NCBI GenBank assembly: GCA_905221605.1
Contig: CAJNDS010002065.1
Coordinates: 373,501-437,500, forward strand
DNA: 64,000 nt
Source of the DNA: Symbiodinium natans
Lineage: Eukaryota > Sar > Dinophyceae > Suessiales > Symbiodiniaceae
Reading direction: 5' to 3'
Shown: piece after piece, positions 30,315-40,130 of the stretch
How the letters are laid out: every line of letters starts with the position of its first letter
Position numbering within the stretch: position 1 is the first letter of the stretch
The notes under the pieces: model-generated
The model's input: the letters and a program-made list of their open reading frames with translations, nothing else
What the model was told of the DNA's origin: nothing
The model's database searches: none
Program-made: the position numbers and the translations under genes

Positions 30315-30755
30315 TGGCTCAAGAACGGTGCTGACAGAACCAAAAATGGCTCAAGAACGGTGCCGACAGACCAAAAATAGGTTCAAGGACGGTGCCGGCA
30401 GACCAAAAATGGTTCAAGAACGGTGCCGACGCACCAAAAATGGCGCAAGAACTGTGCCGACAGACCAAAATGGCTCAAGAACGGTGCCGACAGACCAAAA
30501 ATGGGTTCAAGGACGGTGCCGGCAGACCAAAAATGGTTCAAGAACGGTGCCGGCGCACCCAAAATGGCGCAAGAACGGTGCCGACAGACCGAAAATGGCT
30601 CAACAACGGTGCCGGCGCACCAAAAATGGTGCAAGAACGGTGCCGACAGACCGAAAATGGCTCAACAACGGTGCCGACAAACCAAAAAGTGCCCAACAAC
30701 GGTCCCAGATTGACCAGAGTGTGCTCAACAACGGGGCAAATGCACCGAAAAGTTG
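30315..30755. repeat. 30-bp tandem repeat
   Basis: About 14 drifting copies of GACAGACCAAAAATGGCTCA followed by AGAACGGTGCC. The open frames in several readings come from the periodicity. An element-E relative (CACCCACCCACCCAAAGAATCC) sits just upstream at about 30240-30262. Confidence 0.85.
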
Positions 30756-31094
30756 AGTTAATAGGGTTTAAATCTATAAGGATAGGGAGGCTTTAGGGTT
30801 TAGGGTTTAAGCGCTTAAGGACTTCAGGGCTTAAGGGCTTAAGGTTTTGGAGTTTCGGGTAAAGGAGTTTAGGGTGGGTTAGGGTAGCCCTTACAGGGCC
30901 TCAGGGTTGAGTGTTCGGGATTTTTGGATTTAGGGTTTAGGGGTCCAGCGTCGGGGCTACCCTAAACCCTAGACCCTAGACCCTAGACCCTAAACCCTAA
31001 ACCCTAAACCCTAAACCCTAAACCCTAAACCCTAAACCCTAAACCCTGGTTGGGATTGTGACCCAAATCCCTAAACCCTAAACCGGCTTCGAAG

Positions 31095-31130
31095 CTGCGG
31101 TTCGTTGTTTTGGGGAGGGTCCTCCATAGG
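31095..31130 (+). CDS. Exon, first of a five-exon s0/e0 run
   Basis: GGCTTCGAAG before, CCATAGG|GTTTAGGG after. 36 bases: LRFVVLGRVLHR. Confidence 0.45.
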
Positions 31131-31192
31131 GTTTAGGGTTTAGGGTTTAGGGTTTAGGGTTTAGGGTTTAGGGTTTAGGGAGCGTGTTGCAG

Positions 31193-31234
31193 CGGGCATA
31201 CTCGGGCCTTCAGGCCTGGGATGTCTTGGATACG
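31193..31234 (+). CDS. Exon of the s0/e0 run
   Basis: GCGTGTTGCAG before, GATACG|GTTTGAGG after. 42 bases: RAYSGLQAWDVLDT. Confidence 0.55.
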
Positions 31235-31448
31235 GTTTGAGGGTAGGTGATTCTGTGACGCAAGTTGAAACCCGAGACCCTAAGCCTTGAGTTTTTGTAG
31301 CCCTGACCCCGAAGCTTAAACCTTAAACCCTAAGCCCTAGGCCCTAACCCCGAAACCCTAAACCCTAAACCCTAAACCCTAAACCCTAAACCCTAAACCC
31401 TAAACCCTAAACCCTAAACCCTAAACCCTAAACCCTAAGCCCTTATAG

Positions 31449-31532
31449 CCCGATGAAGCAATCGGCCAGGCAAACAGTGCACCTGCATGGGGACAGCAAG
31501 GCAGAGACCTCATGGGGGCTGCCCTTTCTGTA
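31449..31532 (+). CDS. Exon of the s0/e0 run
   Basis: CCCTTATAG before, CTGTA|GTTTTGGGG after. 84 bases: PDEAIGQANSAPAWGQQGRD, then LMGAALSV. A second frame starts with ATG at 31453 but does not fit the run. Confidence 0.55.
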
Positions 31533-31674
31533 GTTTTGGGGTTGAGGGTTTCGGGATATCAGGGTTTACCCTAAACCCTAAACCCTAAACCCTAAACCCT
31601 AACCCTAAACCCTAAACCCTAAACCCTAAACCTGAAACACTAAACCTTAAACTGTGAGGCCCTTCCTTCATCAG

Positions 31675-31725
31675 CTGTTCTACATTCTGGGTAGTTTTTG
31701 TTTTGCAACGGGCTCCAAACCCGAC
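31675..31725 (+). CDS. Exon of the s0/e0 run, hydrophobic
   Basis: Strong acceptor CCCTTCCTTCATCAG; donor CCCGAC|GTGAAT. 51 bases: LFYILGSFCFATGSKPD. An earlier donor, CTGG|GTAGTT, would cut it to 16 bases. Confidence 0.55.
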
Positions 31726-32044
31726 GTGAATTAGGGTAGGGCTAGGGTTTAGGGTTTAGGGTTTCGGGTTTAGGTTTAGGGTTTAGGGTTTTGGGGTTTA
31801 GGGTTTAGGGTTTAGGGTTCAGGGTTTCGGGCTTCGGGGCCCCAAGAGGCAGCCCCAGGGTGCGGGGTTTAGGCCTTGGGGTTTGGGATGCGTCTAAAGG
31901 CAGTTCTATGGGCCCTTCATAGGGTCCCTAGCCTCCTTTAAAGGGTTTCGGGTTTAGGGTTTAGGGGTTTAGGGGTTTAGGGGTTTAGGGTTTAGGGTTT
32001 AGGGTTGAGGGTTTAGGGTTTAGGGTTAGGGTTTAGGGTTTAGG

Positions 32045-32160
32045 GTGATAGTGCCTTAAGATGGTCCCCTACCTCCTTTCAAGGGTTCTGAAGTATGGGG
32101 GTTCGGGTTGCACAGGGCATATAGGGGGTATGTCAGGGGTCCCCTTTTAAGGGACCATGT
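32045..32160. mobile_element. Dispersed element family G copy
   Basis: Words CCTTTCAAGGGTTCTGAAGTAT, GGGGGTATGT and CCCCTTTTAAGGG recur at 21800-21880 and 61240-61500; fragments lie at 31895-31945 and 60240-60300. Confidence 0.6.
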
Positions 32161-32367
32161 TTGGGTTTAGGGTTTAGGGTTTAGGGTTTAGGGTTTAGGG
32201 TTTAGGTTTTAGGGTTTAGGGTTTAGGGTTTAGGGTTTAGGGTTTCGGGGCTAAGGGTTTGGGGTCTGGGGTTTGGGGTTAGACGTGTTTAGGATTTGTG
32301 GTTGAGGGAAAAGGAACCCGACGCCCTGAATTGGGTTTCGGGTTGACTTCACCCTTCCTTTCCACAG

Positions 32368-32433
32368 TCTGCGGCGGCTGCTGTCGCGGAGCTCGCGGAC
32401 GAAGGCCAAGAGCGGTTGAAAGTCCGGAGCTTC
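32368..32433 (+). CDS. Exon with the best splice signals of the run
   Basis: CCCTTCCTTTCCACAG before, GAGCTTC|GTAAAC after. 66 bases, s0/e0: SAAAAVAELADEGQERLKVR, then SF. It may instead be the last exon, reading on (VNWVSHFSLLG) to TAG at 32467, because the next candidate starts a different phase. Confidence 0.65.
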
Positions 32434-32499
32434 GTAAACTGGGTTTCGCATTTTTCCCTCCTTGGCTAGGACCCGGAGTTTCCTTTTCTGGGGTTCGGG

Positions 32500-32756
32500 C
32501 TCCCTTATATTCCCCTTGCAACCAAAAAGGGTACCCTTTATTCCTAGGGTACTCTTGGGTCTAGTTGGGGTTAAGAGGATCATGTTTTGGGAGGGCCATC
32601 CTAGTTCAGGGTTTAGGCACTTCTTGGCGTTCTGTTGGGTTCGGATCAAACCCTTGCGAGTTGGGATGTTCCCCCTTAGGCTGTAATCGGGGTACTACAA
32701 TACGATTTCGGACTGTTAGTATTTAGGGAGAACATCCCAAGTTAAACCCTTCAAGC
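32500..32756. mobile_element. Palindromic element with GGGATGTTCCCC ends
   Basis: GAGTTGGGATGTTCCCCCTT is mirrored by AGGGAGAACATCCCAAGTT, with GTACTACAATACGA between. A related piece lies at 40648-40670 and 40834-40890. Confidence 0.5.
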
Positions 32757-32913
32757 CCGAAACCCTAAACCCTAAACCCTAAACCCTAAACCCTAAACCC
32801 TAAACCCTAAACCCTAGACCCTAGACCCTAGACCCTAAACCCTAAACCCCTAAACCCTAAACCCTAAACCCTAAACCCTAAACCCTAAGCCCTAAACCCT
32901 AAACCCTAAACAG

Positions 32914-32994
32914 AACGACCTGGTCGGCTCGTGACATCGGCTGGATGCCACCTCCAACAGCCCCGCTCCTGGCTATGTGGCGGGTTCGGCTTGC
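32914..32994 (+). CDS. Exon 1 of a seven-exon in-phase run
   Basis: CCTAAACAG before; GC donor from the array, GGCTTGC|GCTTAGGG. 81 bases, s1/e2: TTWSARDIGWMPPPTAPLLA, then MWRVRL. Confidence 0.55.
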
Positions 32995-33164
32995 GCTTAG
33001 GGTTTAGGGTTTAGGGTTTAGGGTTTAGGGTTTAGGGTTTAGGGCTTAGGGCACAGGGCTTAGGGTTTAGGGCTTAGGGGTTAGGGTTTAGGGTTTAGGG
33101 TCTCTGGGTTTAGGGTTTAGGGCTATGCCCTAGAAACCCTGAACCCCAAGCTTGGGTTGTGCAG

Positions 33165-33194
33165 ACTTGCGCTGCCAAGTTTCCTGAAGATAGG
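33165..33194 (+). CDS. Exon 2 of the run
   Basis: GGGTTGTGCAG before, GATAGG|GCTTTC after. 30 bases; read s1/e2 it gives LALPSFLKI in phase with its neighbours. Confidence 0.5.
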
Positions 33195-33359
33195 GCTTTC
33201 AGGCTCCTAAACCCTAACGCTGACAACCCAACTCCTAATATCCCTAAACCCTAAACCCTAAACCCCAAACACTAAACACTAAACCCTAAACCCTAAACCC
33301 TAATGCCATAAGCCCTAAACCCAAAACCCCAAAACCCTAGACACCGCTGAGCGACTTAG

Positions 33360-33395
33360 TGTTTTCGTGGCCGGACAAGGGCGGTTCGCGTGGAG
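33360..33395 (+). CDS. Exon 3 of the run
   Basis: GAGCGACTTAG before, TGGAG|GTTTGC after. 36 bases, s1/e2: VFVAGQGRFAW. Confidence 0.55.
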
Positions 33396-33844
33396 GTTTG
33401 CTGAGGCTTAAACCCCAAACCCCAAACCCTAAACCCTAAACCCTAAGCCCCAAACCCGAAGCCCTAGACCCCAAACCCTAGGGGTTTGGGGTTTAGGGTT
33501 TCAGGGGTTTTGGGGTTTTAGGACTCGTGTTTCAGGTGTTTGCAGTTTAGAGGCTTGGGCCTTCTAGGCTGGAGGGGTTAAGGACTCAGGGCTTTTGGAA
33601 CCCTAAACCCTAAACCCTTAAAGCCTTATCTCGTAGACCCTGCAATTCCGAATCCCTGAGCCCTAAACTTTGAGAACCCCTAAACCCTCAACCTTTGAAA
33701 CCTTGCTCTGAACCCTGAACCATCAACCCTGAACCTTAAACCCTAAACCCTAAACCCTAGACCCTAAACCCTAAACTCAAAACCCAACCGAAACCCTAAA
33801 CCCTGAATCCTAAACCTGACCCTGAGACCCTTACACTTCAGGGT

Positions 33845-33965
33845 TTGGATTTAGGGTTTAGGGTACTTTCTGCAGGGATTGTGAGTAGGGCAGCTGTACT
33901 TACCTTACCGCCTTGTTGGGGGTCCAGAACTTGTTGCCCTACTCACACAACTACCCACAAACATC
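33845..33965. mobile_element. Palindromic element with GTGAGTAGGGCA ends
   Basis: TTGTGAGTAGGGCA at about 33880 is mirrored by TTGCCCTACTCACACAA at about 33940, inside an intron. Confidence 0.55.
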
Positions 33966-33975
33966 CCAAGTGAAG

Positions 33976-34004
33976 GCCAGCTTTGATGTCCGTGCGTTGG
34001 GATG
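33976..34004 (+). CDS. Exon 4 of the run
   Basis: CCCAAGTGAAG before, GGGATG|GTATTC after. 29 bases; s1/e1 gives PALMSVRWD. Confidence 0.5.
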
Positions 34005-34245
34005 GTATTCTCTAACCCTGAACCCTGAACCCTGAACCCTAACCCTAAACCCTAAACCCTAAGCCCTAAAGCCTAAAACCTAAACCCTAAACCCTAAACC
34101 CTAAACCCTACACCCTAAACCCTAAGCCCTAAAACCTAAACCCTAAACCCTAAACCCTAAACCCTCAACCCTAAACCCTAAACCCTAAACCCGAAGGGTC
34201 CCAAATCCTGCACCCTAAAATCGGCCCTCTGGCTCAATCTTGAAG

Positions 34246-34268
34246 GCCCTGACACCCGTTTTGTGTGG
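34246..34268 (+). CDS. Exon 5 of the run
   Basis: CAATCTTGAAG before, GTGTGG|GTTTTGGG after. 23 bases; s2/e0 gives PDTRFVW. Confidence 0.5.
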
Positions 34269-34603
34269 GTTTTGGGTTTAGGGGTTAGGGAAAAGAGTTT
34301 AGGGTTTAGGGTTTAGGGCTTAGGGCATAATGTTTCGGCCTGATAGGTTCAAACCCTTAAACCACAAGGCCCCAAACCCGACACTTGAGACCCGGAGCAA
34401 AGGAAGCCGAACCTAAACCCTAAGCCCTAAACCCTAAACACCCTCAACCCTAAGCCCGAAAGCCTAACCCTAAACCCCAAACCCCAAACTCTAAACCCTA
34501 AACCCCAAACCCGGGTGGGTTGATTTCTATCCTTCGGCTGCGGGCCCGCGCGCGCACGGAGCGCTCCGCGACCATGACGGTCGCCCCTGCGCGCCTCGGC
34601 AAG

Positions 34604-34636
34604 GAACATGAGCTGCAATGCCTAAACTTGATGTGG
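34604..34636 (+). CDS. Exon 6 of the run
   Basis: GCGCCTCGGCAAG before, GATGTGG|GTTTTAGGG after. 33 bases, s0/e0: EHELQCLNLMW. The frame is open further upstream through an ATG at 34574 (MTVAPARLGK), so a longer exon or an alternative start is possible. Confidence 0.45.
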
Positions 34637-34789
34637 GTTTTAGGGTTTAGGGTTTAGGGTTTAGGGTTTAGGGAAGCCCGCATAGTAAGCCTTCTACCCT
34701 ACAGCAAAACTCTCGCCCCCCTGCCGCACCCCGCTCGGCCTCTTTGCTGCGAGTGACTTCTCCAGGCCCACTGAAGCACTTCTCTGCAG

Positions 34790-34962
34790 GCTTCCTATCT
34801 TCCAAGGGAAGTCGGGAAAATCTCGCCACAGCTCTTGTATCCTCTGAGGTATGATGCTTCTTTGATCCTGGAGCAAGGGCTTGCAGAGGACTCAAGTCCA
34901 GGGCCCCTGCACGCGGAAGGCACAGTCCTAAGTGCGACGCGGAAGGCGTGGAGATGCAGGAG
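34790..34962 (+). CDS. Exon 7 of the run, long
   Basis: Strong acceptor CACTTCTCTGCAG; donor GCAGGAG|GTGAGC. 173 bases, s0/e2, 57 codons: ASYLPREVGKISPQLLYPLR, YDASLILEQGLAEDSSPGPL, HAEGTVLSATRKAWRCR. An in-frame TGA lies just before the acceptor, supporting the start. Open frames on the minus strand here are shadows. Confidence 0.65.
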
Positions 34963-35277
34963 GTGAGCATGCAGGTGTCACCCCTCAACCCTAAACCCTA
35001 AACCCTAAACCCTAAACCCTAAACCCTAAACCCTAAACCCTAAACCCTAAACCCTAAACCCTAAACCCTAAACCCTGAACCCTAAACCCTAAACCCTAAA
35101 CCCTAAACCCTAAACCCACCCGAAACCCTAAGCCTCGAACCCCTCATCCCCCCCTCAGCCCCTAGAGCCTAAGCCCTGAACCCCTGAAACCCTAAGACCC
35201 CAACATCCCTAGAGCCCGAACATCCCTAAAGTCCGCAACCTCCAAAACCCTAAATCCCTGAAGCCTCTACCCTAAAG

Positions 35278-35370
35278 TCTCTAAAGTCCCTCAAGTCCCT
35301 CAAGTCCCTCAAGTCCCTAAAGTCCCTAAAGTCCCTACGGTCCCTAAAGTCCCTAAGGTCCCTAAACCGC
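35278..35370. repeat. AAGTCCCT variant array
   Basis: About ten copies of a 9-bp unit, AAAGTCCCT or CAAGTCCCT, another locally amplified variant. Similar units recur loosely at 54190-54375. Confidence 0.85.
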
Positions 35371-35587
35371 AAAAAAACCCCAAAAGCCCTTGGAGTTCTG
35401 AAGAAATTGGCTTCAGCCCCCTTGTCCCTAAACCCTAAACCCTAGACCCTAAACCCGAGCTCTTTACCGTTTTTTTTTTTTTTTTTTATGTTGCTAATGA
35501 TGTTCTCCCGTGCAGACTCACAGAGGAGCCCTAAACCCTCATGCTTCAAGCATCAGACGCCCTCTAAACCCGAAACCGCAAACCCCC

Positions 35588-35700
35588 TTTAGGGGGGTTT
35601 AGGGGGGTTTAGGGGGGTTTAGGGGGTTTAGGGGGTTTAGGGGGTTTCGGGGGTTTAGGGGGTTTAGGGGGTTTAGGGGGGTTTAGGGGGTTTAGGGTTT
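35588..35700. repeat. GGTTTAGGGG array with long G
   Basis: TTTAGGGGGG/TTTAGGGGG units, a variant confined to this stretch. Confidence 0.9.
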
Positions 35701-35746
35701 AGGGTTTAGGGTTTGGGGTTTAGGGTTTAGGGTTTAGGGTCTAAAG

Positions 35747-35823
35747 CTGAAGAGAAGGTCGCGCCGGTGCTCCGCGCCCGACCTCTCGCGCCTGGCGAGC
35801 AAGCCCAAGGCGCCACGAGAGGG
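35747..35823 (+). CDS. Exon
   Basis: GGTCTAAAG before, AGAGG|GTTCAGGG after. 77 bases, s2/e0: EEKVAPVLRARPLAPGEQAQ. s0/e2 is open as well, but only e0 fits the next exon. Confidence 0.45.
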
Positions 35824-36039
35824 GTTCAGGGTTTAGGGTTTAGGGTTTTGGGTTTAGGGTTTAGGGTTTAGGGTTTCGGGGATTAGGGTGCAGGGGTTTG
35901 GGGTTTAGGATTTGTTGCCTGTCGTAAGGGAGTTTCTACTTTGCGTTTGGAGGGGGGAGAGAGGGTTAGATTTTCGTCCTTTAGTGCTTTTAGATTCGAG
36001 TTTAGAGTTACTTCGGGCTCCGGCAGGACTTTATTCACC

Positions 36040-36225
36040 CAAAACCCTAAACCCTAAACCCTAAACCCTAAACCCTAAACCCTAAACCCTAAACCCTAAA
36101 CCCTAAACCCTAAACCCTAAACCCTAAACCCTAACCTAAACCCTAAACCCTAAACCCTAAACCCTAAACCCTAAACCCTAAACCCTAAACCCTAAACCCT
36201 AAACCCTAAACCCTAAACCCTAAAC
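36040..36225. repeat. Long CCCTAAA array
   Basis: About 26 units with one CCTAACCTAAA break. Confidence 0.95.
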
Positions 36226-36231
36226 CCCAAG

Positions 36232-36320
36232 ATTACGATCCGAAGGCCTGGCAAGGGGAAGGGCAGGCTTGAAATGAGGAAGCGATACTTTCGGCCGGCT
36301 TGCAGATCAGGATTTCTGGG
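36232..36320 (+). CDS. Exon, only one frame open
   Basis: AACCCCAAG before, TTCTGG|GGTCTGG region after (GT at 36321). 89 bases, s0/e2: ITIRRPGKGKGRLEMRKRYF, then RPACRSGFL. Strongly basic. Confidence 0.5.
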
Positions 36321-36566
36321 GTCTGGAACTTGGTCCAGGGTTGAGGGTTTAGGGTTTAGGGTTTAGGGTTCGGGGTTTAGGGTGTAGGGTTTAGGGTTTA
36401 GGGTTTGGGGTTTGGGGTTTAGGGTTTAGGGTTCAGGGTTTAGGGCTGCGGCTTAGGGCTTAGGGTTTGGGGCTTAGGTTTCTTGAGGAATGGACCAAAG
36501 AGGCCTTCTGATTCAGGAGGGTATCTGTCAGCCCGTCTCGTTGGAGTCTCGAAAGACCAGCTTCTT

Positions 36567-36619
36567 CTTCTTCTTCTTCCCATCGCTATTATTGTAATTA
36601 CTGTAATTAGTTTATCACT

Positions 36620-36710
<91 letters not shown>
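36567..36710. repeat. TTC and ATC trinucleotide microsatellites
   Basis: (TTC)n at about 36560-36580 and about 30 ATC units from 36618 to 36710. The poly-Ser frame is an artefact. Confidence 0.95.
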
Positions 36711-36987
36711 GTATTGTTACTATACTATTTAAACTTCTCACTGCTAGCGCATCTTTTTCACGAGGACCCGGACAGTAGTAGGATACCAGGCGTGGGATGA
36801 CCTAACATACCGGAGAGCCGTTCAACCCTAAACCCTAAACCCTAAACCCTAAACCCTAAACCCTAAACCCTAAACCCTAAACCCTAAACCCTAAACCCTA
36901 AACCCTAAACCCTAAACCCTGAACCCCAAACCCCAAACCCTAAGCCCTAAACCCTAAACCCGAAACCCTAAACCCTAAACCCTAAAG

Positions 36988-37008
36988 AGCCAAGTCCCGG
37001 CCGAGAAG
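36988..37008 (+). CDS. Possible short exon
   Basis: CCCTAAAG before, CGAGAAG|GTTTGC after. 21 bases: SQVPAEK if s0. Confidence 0.3.
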
Positions 37009-37232
37009 GTTTGCCCTATCCCCCTCCCCCTCCCCCCCCCTCCCCCCCTTGTAACATGCACCTCAACATGAAACCCCAAACCCCAGACCACCAAAAGTTC
37101 CCATTCCTACCCCCTAAACCCTAAACCCCAAACCCCAAACCCTAAACCCTAAACCCCAAACCCTCAACCCTCAACCCTCAACCCTAAACCCTAAACCCTA
37201 AACCCCCTCAACCCTCAACCCTAATTCTAAAG

Positions 37233-37312
37233 ACATATTGGGACCCCATGGTAGGTGCCCATACTACATTCGGCTGAAACTAGCCTCCTGGCGTGGAGCC
37301 CTAGGCGGACGG
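37233..37312 (+). CDS. Exon with array-made donor
   Basis: TTCTAAAG before, GGACGG|GTTTAGGG after. 80 bases, s2/e0, the only frame open to the end: ILGPHGRCPYYIRLKLASWR. An internal donor (CCATG|GTAGGT) would leave an 18-base exon, TYWDPM. Confidence 0.45.
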
Positions 37313-37619
37313 GTTTAGGGTTTGGGGTTTGGGGTTTGGGGTTTGGGGTTTGGGGTTTAGGGTTTAGGGTTTAGGGTTTGGGGTTTGGGGTTTAGGGTTT
37401 GGGGTTTCGGGTTTAGGGTTTTTTGGGGTTTAGGGTCCAGGGTTTGGGGTTTAGGGTTTAGGGCTGTGCAGGGTTACTAGGGTTTAAAGGGCTTCTTGTA
37501 GGGCTACTAGGGCTGAGCGGGCTGATGGGGCTTGAAGGGTTGATAGGTTCAGGATTTAGGGTTTAGGGTTTAGGGTTTAGGGTTTAGGGTTTACGGTGGT
37601 TCAGAGCTGGTTGGTTCAG

Positions 37620-37651
37620 GGAGTGACATTCGCGCTAGGCAGTACGAGTGG
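37620..37651 (+). CDS. Possible exon
   Basis: GGTTGGTTCAG before, CGAGTGG|GTCTGG after. 32 bases, s2/e0: SDIRARQYEW. Confidence 0.35.
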
Positions 37652-37900
37652 GTCTGGTTCTGGCTGTAAGGAATCCTTAGCCAGCGATATTTTCTCATAA
37701 CACATATTTTAGGGTTTAGGGTTTAGGGTTTAGGCTTTAGGGTTTAGGCTTTAGGGTTCAGGGTTTAGGAAATGATCTTATTTGGTCTAGTGAAAGCGTC
37801 AGAAGCAGCCGCAGACGAGCTGGAACAAGCAGCGACACGCCTAGCGGCCAGCAGCCATGTTATCCACTTCTTGGTGCAGCGGCTCGTTCTTGTGTTTCAG

Positions 37901-37945
37901 GGTGTCTTTCAGCATCGACCCCAAGCTTTTGGAAGGGATGTTTGC
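37901..37945 (+). CDS. Exon with GC donor
   Basis: GTTCTTGTGTTTCAG before, GTTTGC|GCTTAGGG after. 45 bases, s1/e2: VSFSIDPKLLEGMF. An overlapping 59-codon frame with ATG at 37771 (MILFGLVKASEAAADELEQA) could be a small gene or an upstream exon. Confidence 0.45.
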
Positions 37946-38040
37946 GCTTAGGGTTTGGGGTTCAGCGGAAGGTGCCCCGACCGCTGATCTCCCAGAGCCA
38001 CCATCTCAATTGCAAGACCATACCCTAAACCCTAAACCAG

Positions 38041-38097
38041 CGGCTTTCGCCGCTGCTTGACCAGCTCAACGACGAATTTATTCGCTACCTCGCCATG
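38041..38097 (+). CDS. Exon, very protein-like
   Basis: CCCTAAACCAG before, GCCATG|GTAGGC after. 57 bases, s0/e0: RLSPLLDQLNDEFIRYLAM. CCCTAAG array follows directly, so the intron starts with a C-rich rather than G-rich repeat. Next exon 38222 is s0. Confidence 0.6.
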
Positions 38098-38104
38098 GTA
38101 GGCC

Positions 38105-38190
38105 CGAAGCCTTAAGCCCTAAGCCCTAAGCCCTAAGCCCTAAGCCCTAAGCCCTAAGCCCTAAGCCCTAAGCCCTAAGCCCTAAGCCCT
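38105..38190. repeat. CCCTAAG array
   Basis: About 12 identical CCCTAAG units: a single-base variant amplified locally. Confidence 0.95.
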
Positions 38191-38221
38191 AAACCCTAAA
38201 CCCTAAACCTTAAACCCCAAG

Positions 38222-38323
38222 TATGAACCAGCGAAAGCTCTGGAGCCCCGGAAGACGTCCTCGACTCTCGCACGTCGATGTCCCGATGTGAGGAGGGGCC
38301 TGAACCACAGAAGGAGCTGTAGG
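38222..38323 (+). CDS. Exon following 38041-38097
   Basis: AACCCCAAG before, CTGTAGG|GTTCAGGG after. 102 bases, s0/e0: YEPAKALEPRKTSSTLARRC, then PDVRRGLNHRRSCR. An internal donor, CCCGAT|GTGAGG, keeps the same phase. Confidence 0.5.
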
Positions 38324-38493
38324 GTTCAGGGTTTAGGGTTTAGGGTTTAGGGTTTAGGGTTTAGGGTTTAGGGTTTAGGGTTTACGCCCCCTTCCCAAAC
38401 TCCTCCGGCAGACCTTAGGGTTTAGGGTTTAGGGTTTAGGGTTTAGGGTTTAGGGTTTAGGGTGTCCCCAGGTCAGGGTGACGCTCCCCGCAG

Positions 38494-38537
38494 CCCAATG
38501 CGACCAGCTACTGCCTCTTGGCTTCTGCTTGAATGGG
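38494..38537 (+). CDS. Possible exon or gene end
   Basis: ACGCTCCCCGCAG before. Read s0 it gives PNATSYCLLASA and TGA, a natural end after 38222; read s1/e1 it gives PMRPATASWLLLEW to donor TGGG|GTTTCT. Confidence 0.4.
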
Positions 38538-38988
38538 GTTTCTATACCCTAAACCCCAAACCCCAAACCCCAAACCCTAAACCCTGAACCCTAAACCCTA
38601 AACCCTTTGGGTTTCGGGAACTTGGGGGCCTTAGGGAACCACTAGGGTTGAGGGGGTACTGGTTCCGAGCTTGGTACTTCGCAGATCCAATCGTTGGGTT
38701 TGGAGCTTAAACCCTAAACCCTAAACCCTACGAGCATGTAGGGTTTAGGGTTTCGGGTTTAGGGTCTGAAGCCCTAAGTCCAAAACCCTACGTGTAGGGC
38801 TTGGAGAGTTTCGGTGGGGACGGATTTCGCTGCCGGTTGATACTCTGAACCCTGAAGCCTAAACCCCCCGGAAACTTCACATCCTAGAGGCCCCGAAGCC
38901 CTTAAGCCCTGAGCTTCGGGTTTAGGGTTTAGGGTTTAGGGTTTAGGGTTAGGGTTTAGGGTTTAGGGTGGAAACCCAAGAATCGCAG

Positions 38989-39049
38989 CTCCGCGGCATC
39001 TGGCCTTCTTAACGTCATGTTCTCAGCAAAGGAGGGCGTCAATCCACGT
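38989..39049 (+). CDS. Exon 1 of a five-exon in-phase run
   Basis: AAGAATCGCAG before, CCACGT|GTGAGC after. 61 bases, s1/e0, only frame open: SAASGLLNVMFSAKEGVNPR. Confidence 0.6.
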
Positions 39050-39266
39050 GTGAGCTTCACTGCTTGTGCTCTGGTGTTCTTTCAATATGGGCCCTGCACA
39101 AAGTAGGGATACCCCCTTGAAACCTCCAATAGAATAGAACCCCTTAAAGGGGACCCCCGCAAAAAACCTATTTTCGGAAACCCTAAACCCTAAACCCTAA
39201 ACCCTAAGCCCTAAGCCCTAAACCCTAAACCCTAGACCCTAAACCCTAAACCCCAAACCCCAAACC

Positions 39267-39299
<33 letters not shown>

Positions 39300-39305
<6 letters not shown>

Positions 39306-39415
39306 ACGCTAAACCCTAAACCCTAAACCCTAAACCCTAAACCCTAAACCCTAAACCCTAAACCCTAAACCCTAAACCCTAAACCCTAAACCCTAAACCC
39401 TAAACCCTAAACCCC
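39300..39415. repeat. CCCTAAA array
   Basis: About 15 units after six CCCTCAA variants at 39267-39306. Confidence 0.95.
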
Positions 39416-39433
39416 TGGCTGGGCCGAGCTCAG

Positions 39434-39475
39434 CCTCAAGGGACGCCTTTGTCTGGTTGCCGGCGCTGTGTGCGG
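39434..39475 (+). CDS. Exon 2 of the run
   Basis: GGGCCGAGCTCAG before, TGTGCGG|GTAGAA after. 42 bases, s0/e0: PQGTPLSGCRRCVR. An acceptor five bases earlier would give LSLKGRLCLVAGAVC but break the phase. Confidence 0.5.
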
Positions 39476-39479
39476 GTAG

Positions 39480-39870
39480 AACTTGTACTCGGAGGTTCAG
39501 GGTACTTAGGGTTTAGGGTTTAGGGTTTAGGACCCTAGTTTAGAGAACTCACAACGTGGCCCTTCGCTTGCTATGCCGCGGGTGCACACTTGGAGGTTCA
39601 TGGTACTTCGTAACCCAACAGGGTACTTAAGGGGCCTTTATGTTTAGGGTTTAGGGTTTAGGGTTTAGGGTTTGGGGTTTAGGGTTTAGGGTTTAGGGTT
39701 TAGGGTTTAGGGTTAACTGTACATATAACCCACCAGGGTACTTAAGGGGCTCATATGTGGGTGATAACTTATAGCTACACTTACAATGGGTTGCCCTAAA
39801 GCTTAAACCCTAAGCCCTAAACCCCGAACCCTATGACTAGACTTAGATTGGGTTACTAAGTACTCTGAAC
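39480..39870. mobile_element. Fragments of dispersed family B
   Basis: Pieces with GGAGGTTCANGGTACTT, AACCCACCAGGGTACTTAAG and GCTACACTTACAATGGGTT, broken by arrays and by the exon at 39544. Full copy at 51691-51830. Confidence 0.6.
39544..39581 (+). CDS. Exon 3 of the run
   Basis: CCCTAGTTTAG before, GCCGCGG|GTGCAC after. 38 bases, s0/e2: RTHNVALRLLCR. Confidence 0.5.
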
Positions 39871-39915
39871 CCTCCAAGCACCTTGAGTCAAAAAAGCCAC
39901 TGGCCCCCCGAAAAG

Positions 39916-40003
39916 CGCCAGCTGCCTAGCTGGCATCTCTATGGCCACGGACAGTGGCATCGCACAACAAGACTTAAAGCTTAAAATCCTGAGCCCCAAA
40001 CAG
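39916..40003 (+). CDS. Exon 4 of the run, GC donor
   Basis: CCCCCCGAAAAG before, AAACAG|GCTTAGGG after. 88 bases, s1/e0: ASCLAGISMATDSGIAQQDL, then KLKILSPKQ. Confidence 0.6.
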
Positions 40004-40130
40004 GCTTAGGGTTTAGGGTTTAGGGTTTAGGGTTAAGGGTTTAGGGTTTAGGGTTTAGGGTTTAGGGTTTAGGGTTTAGGGTTTAGGGACCTTACAGGCC
40101 CTTAAGCCCTTCAACTCGAAACCCTCTGAG

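Noticed and set aside
30315-30755. Dinoflagellate spliced-leader RNA genes suggested by TGGCTCAAG in the tandem unit
   Set aside because: Only nine bases match the known leader end; the rest of the leader, the donor GT after CAAG and an Sm site are absent.
36483-36800. Poly-serine protein
   Set aside because: Translation of the ATC microsatellite.
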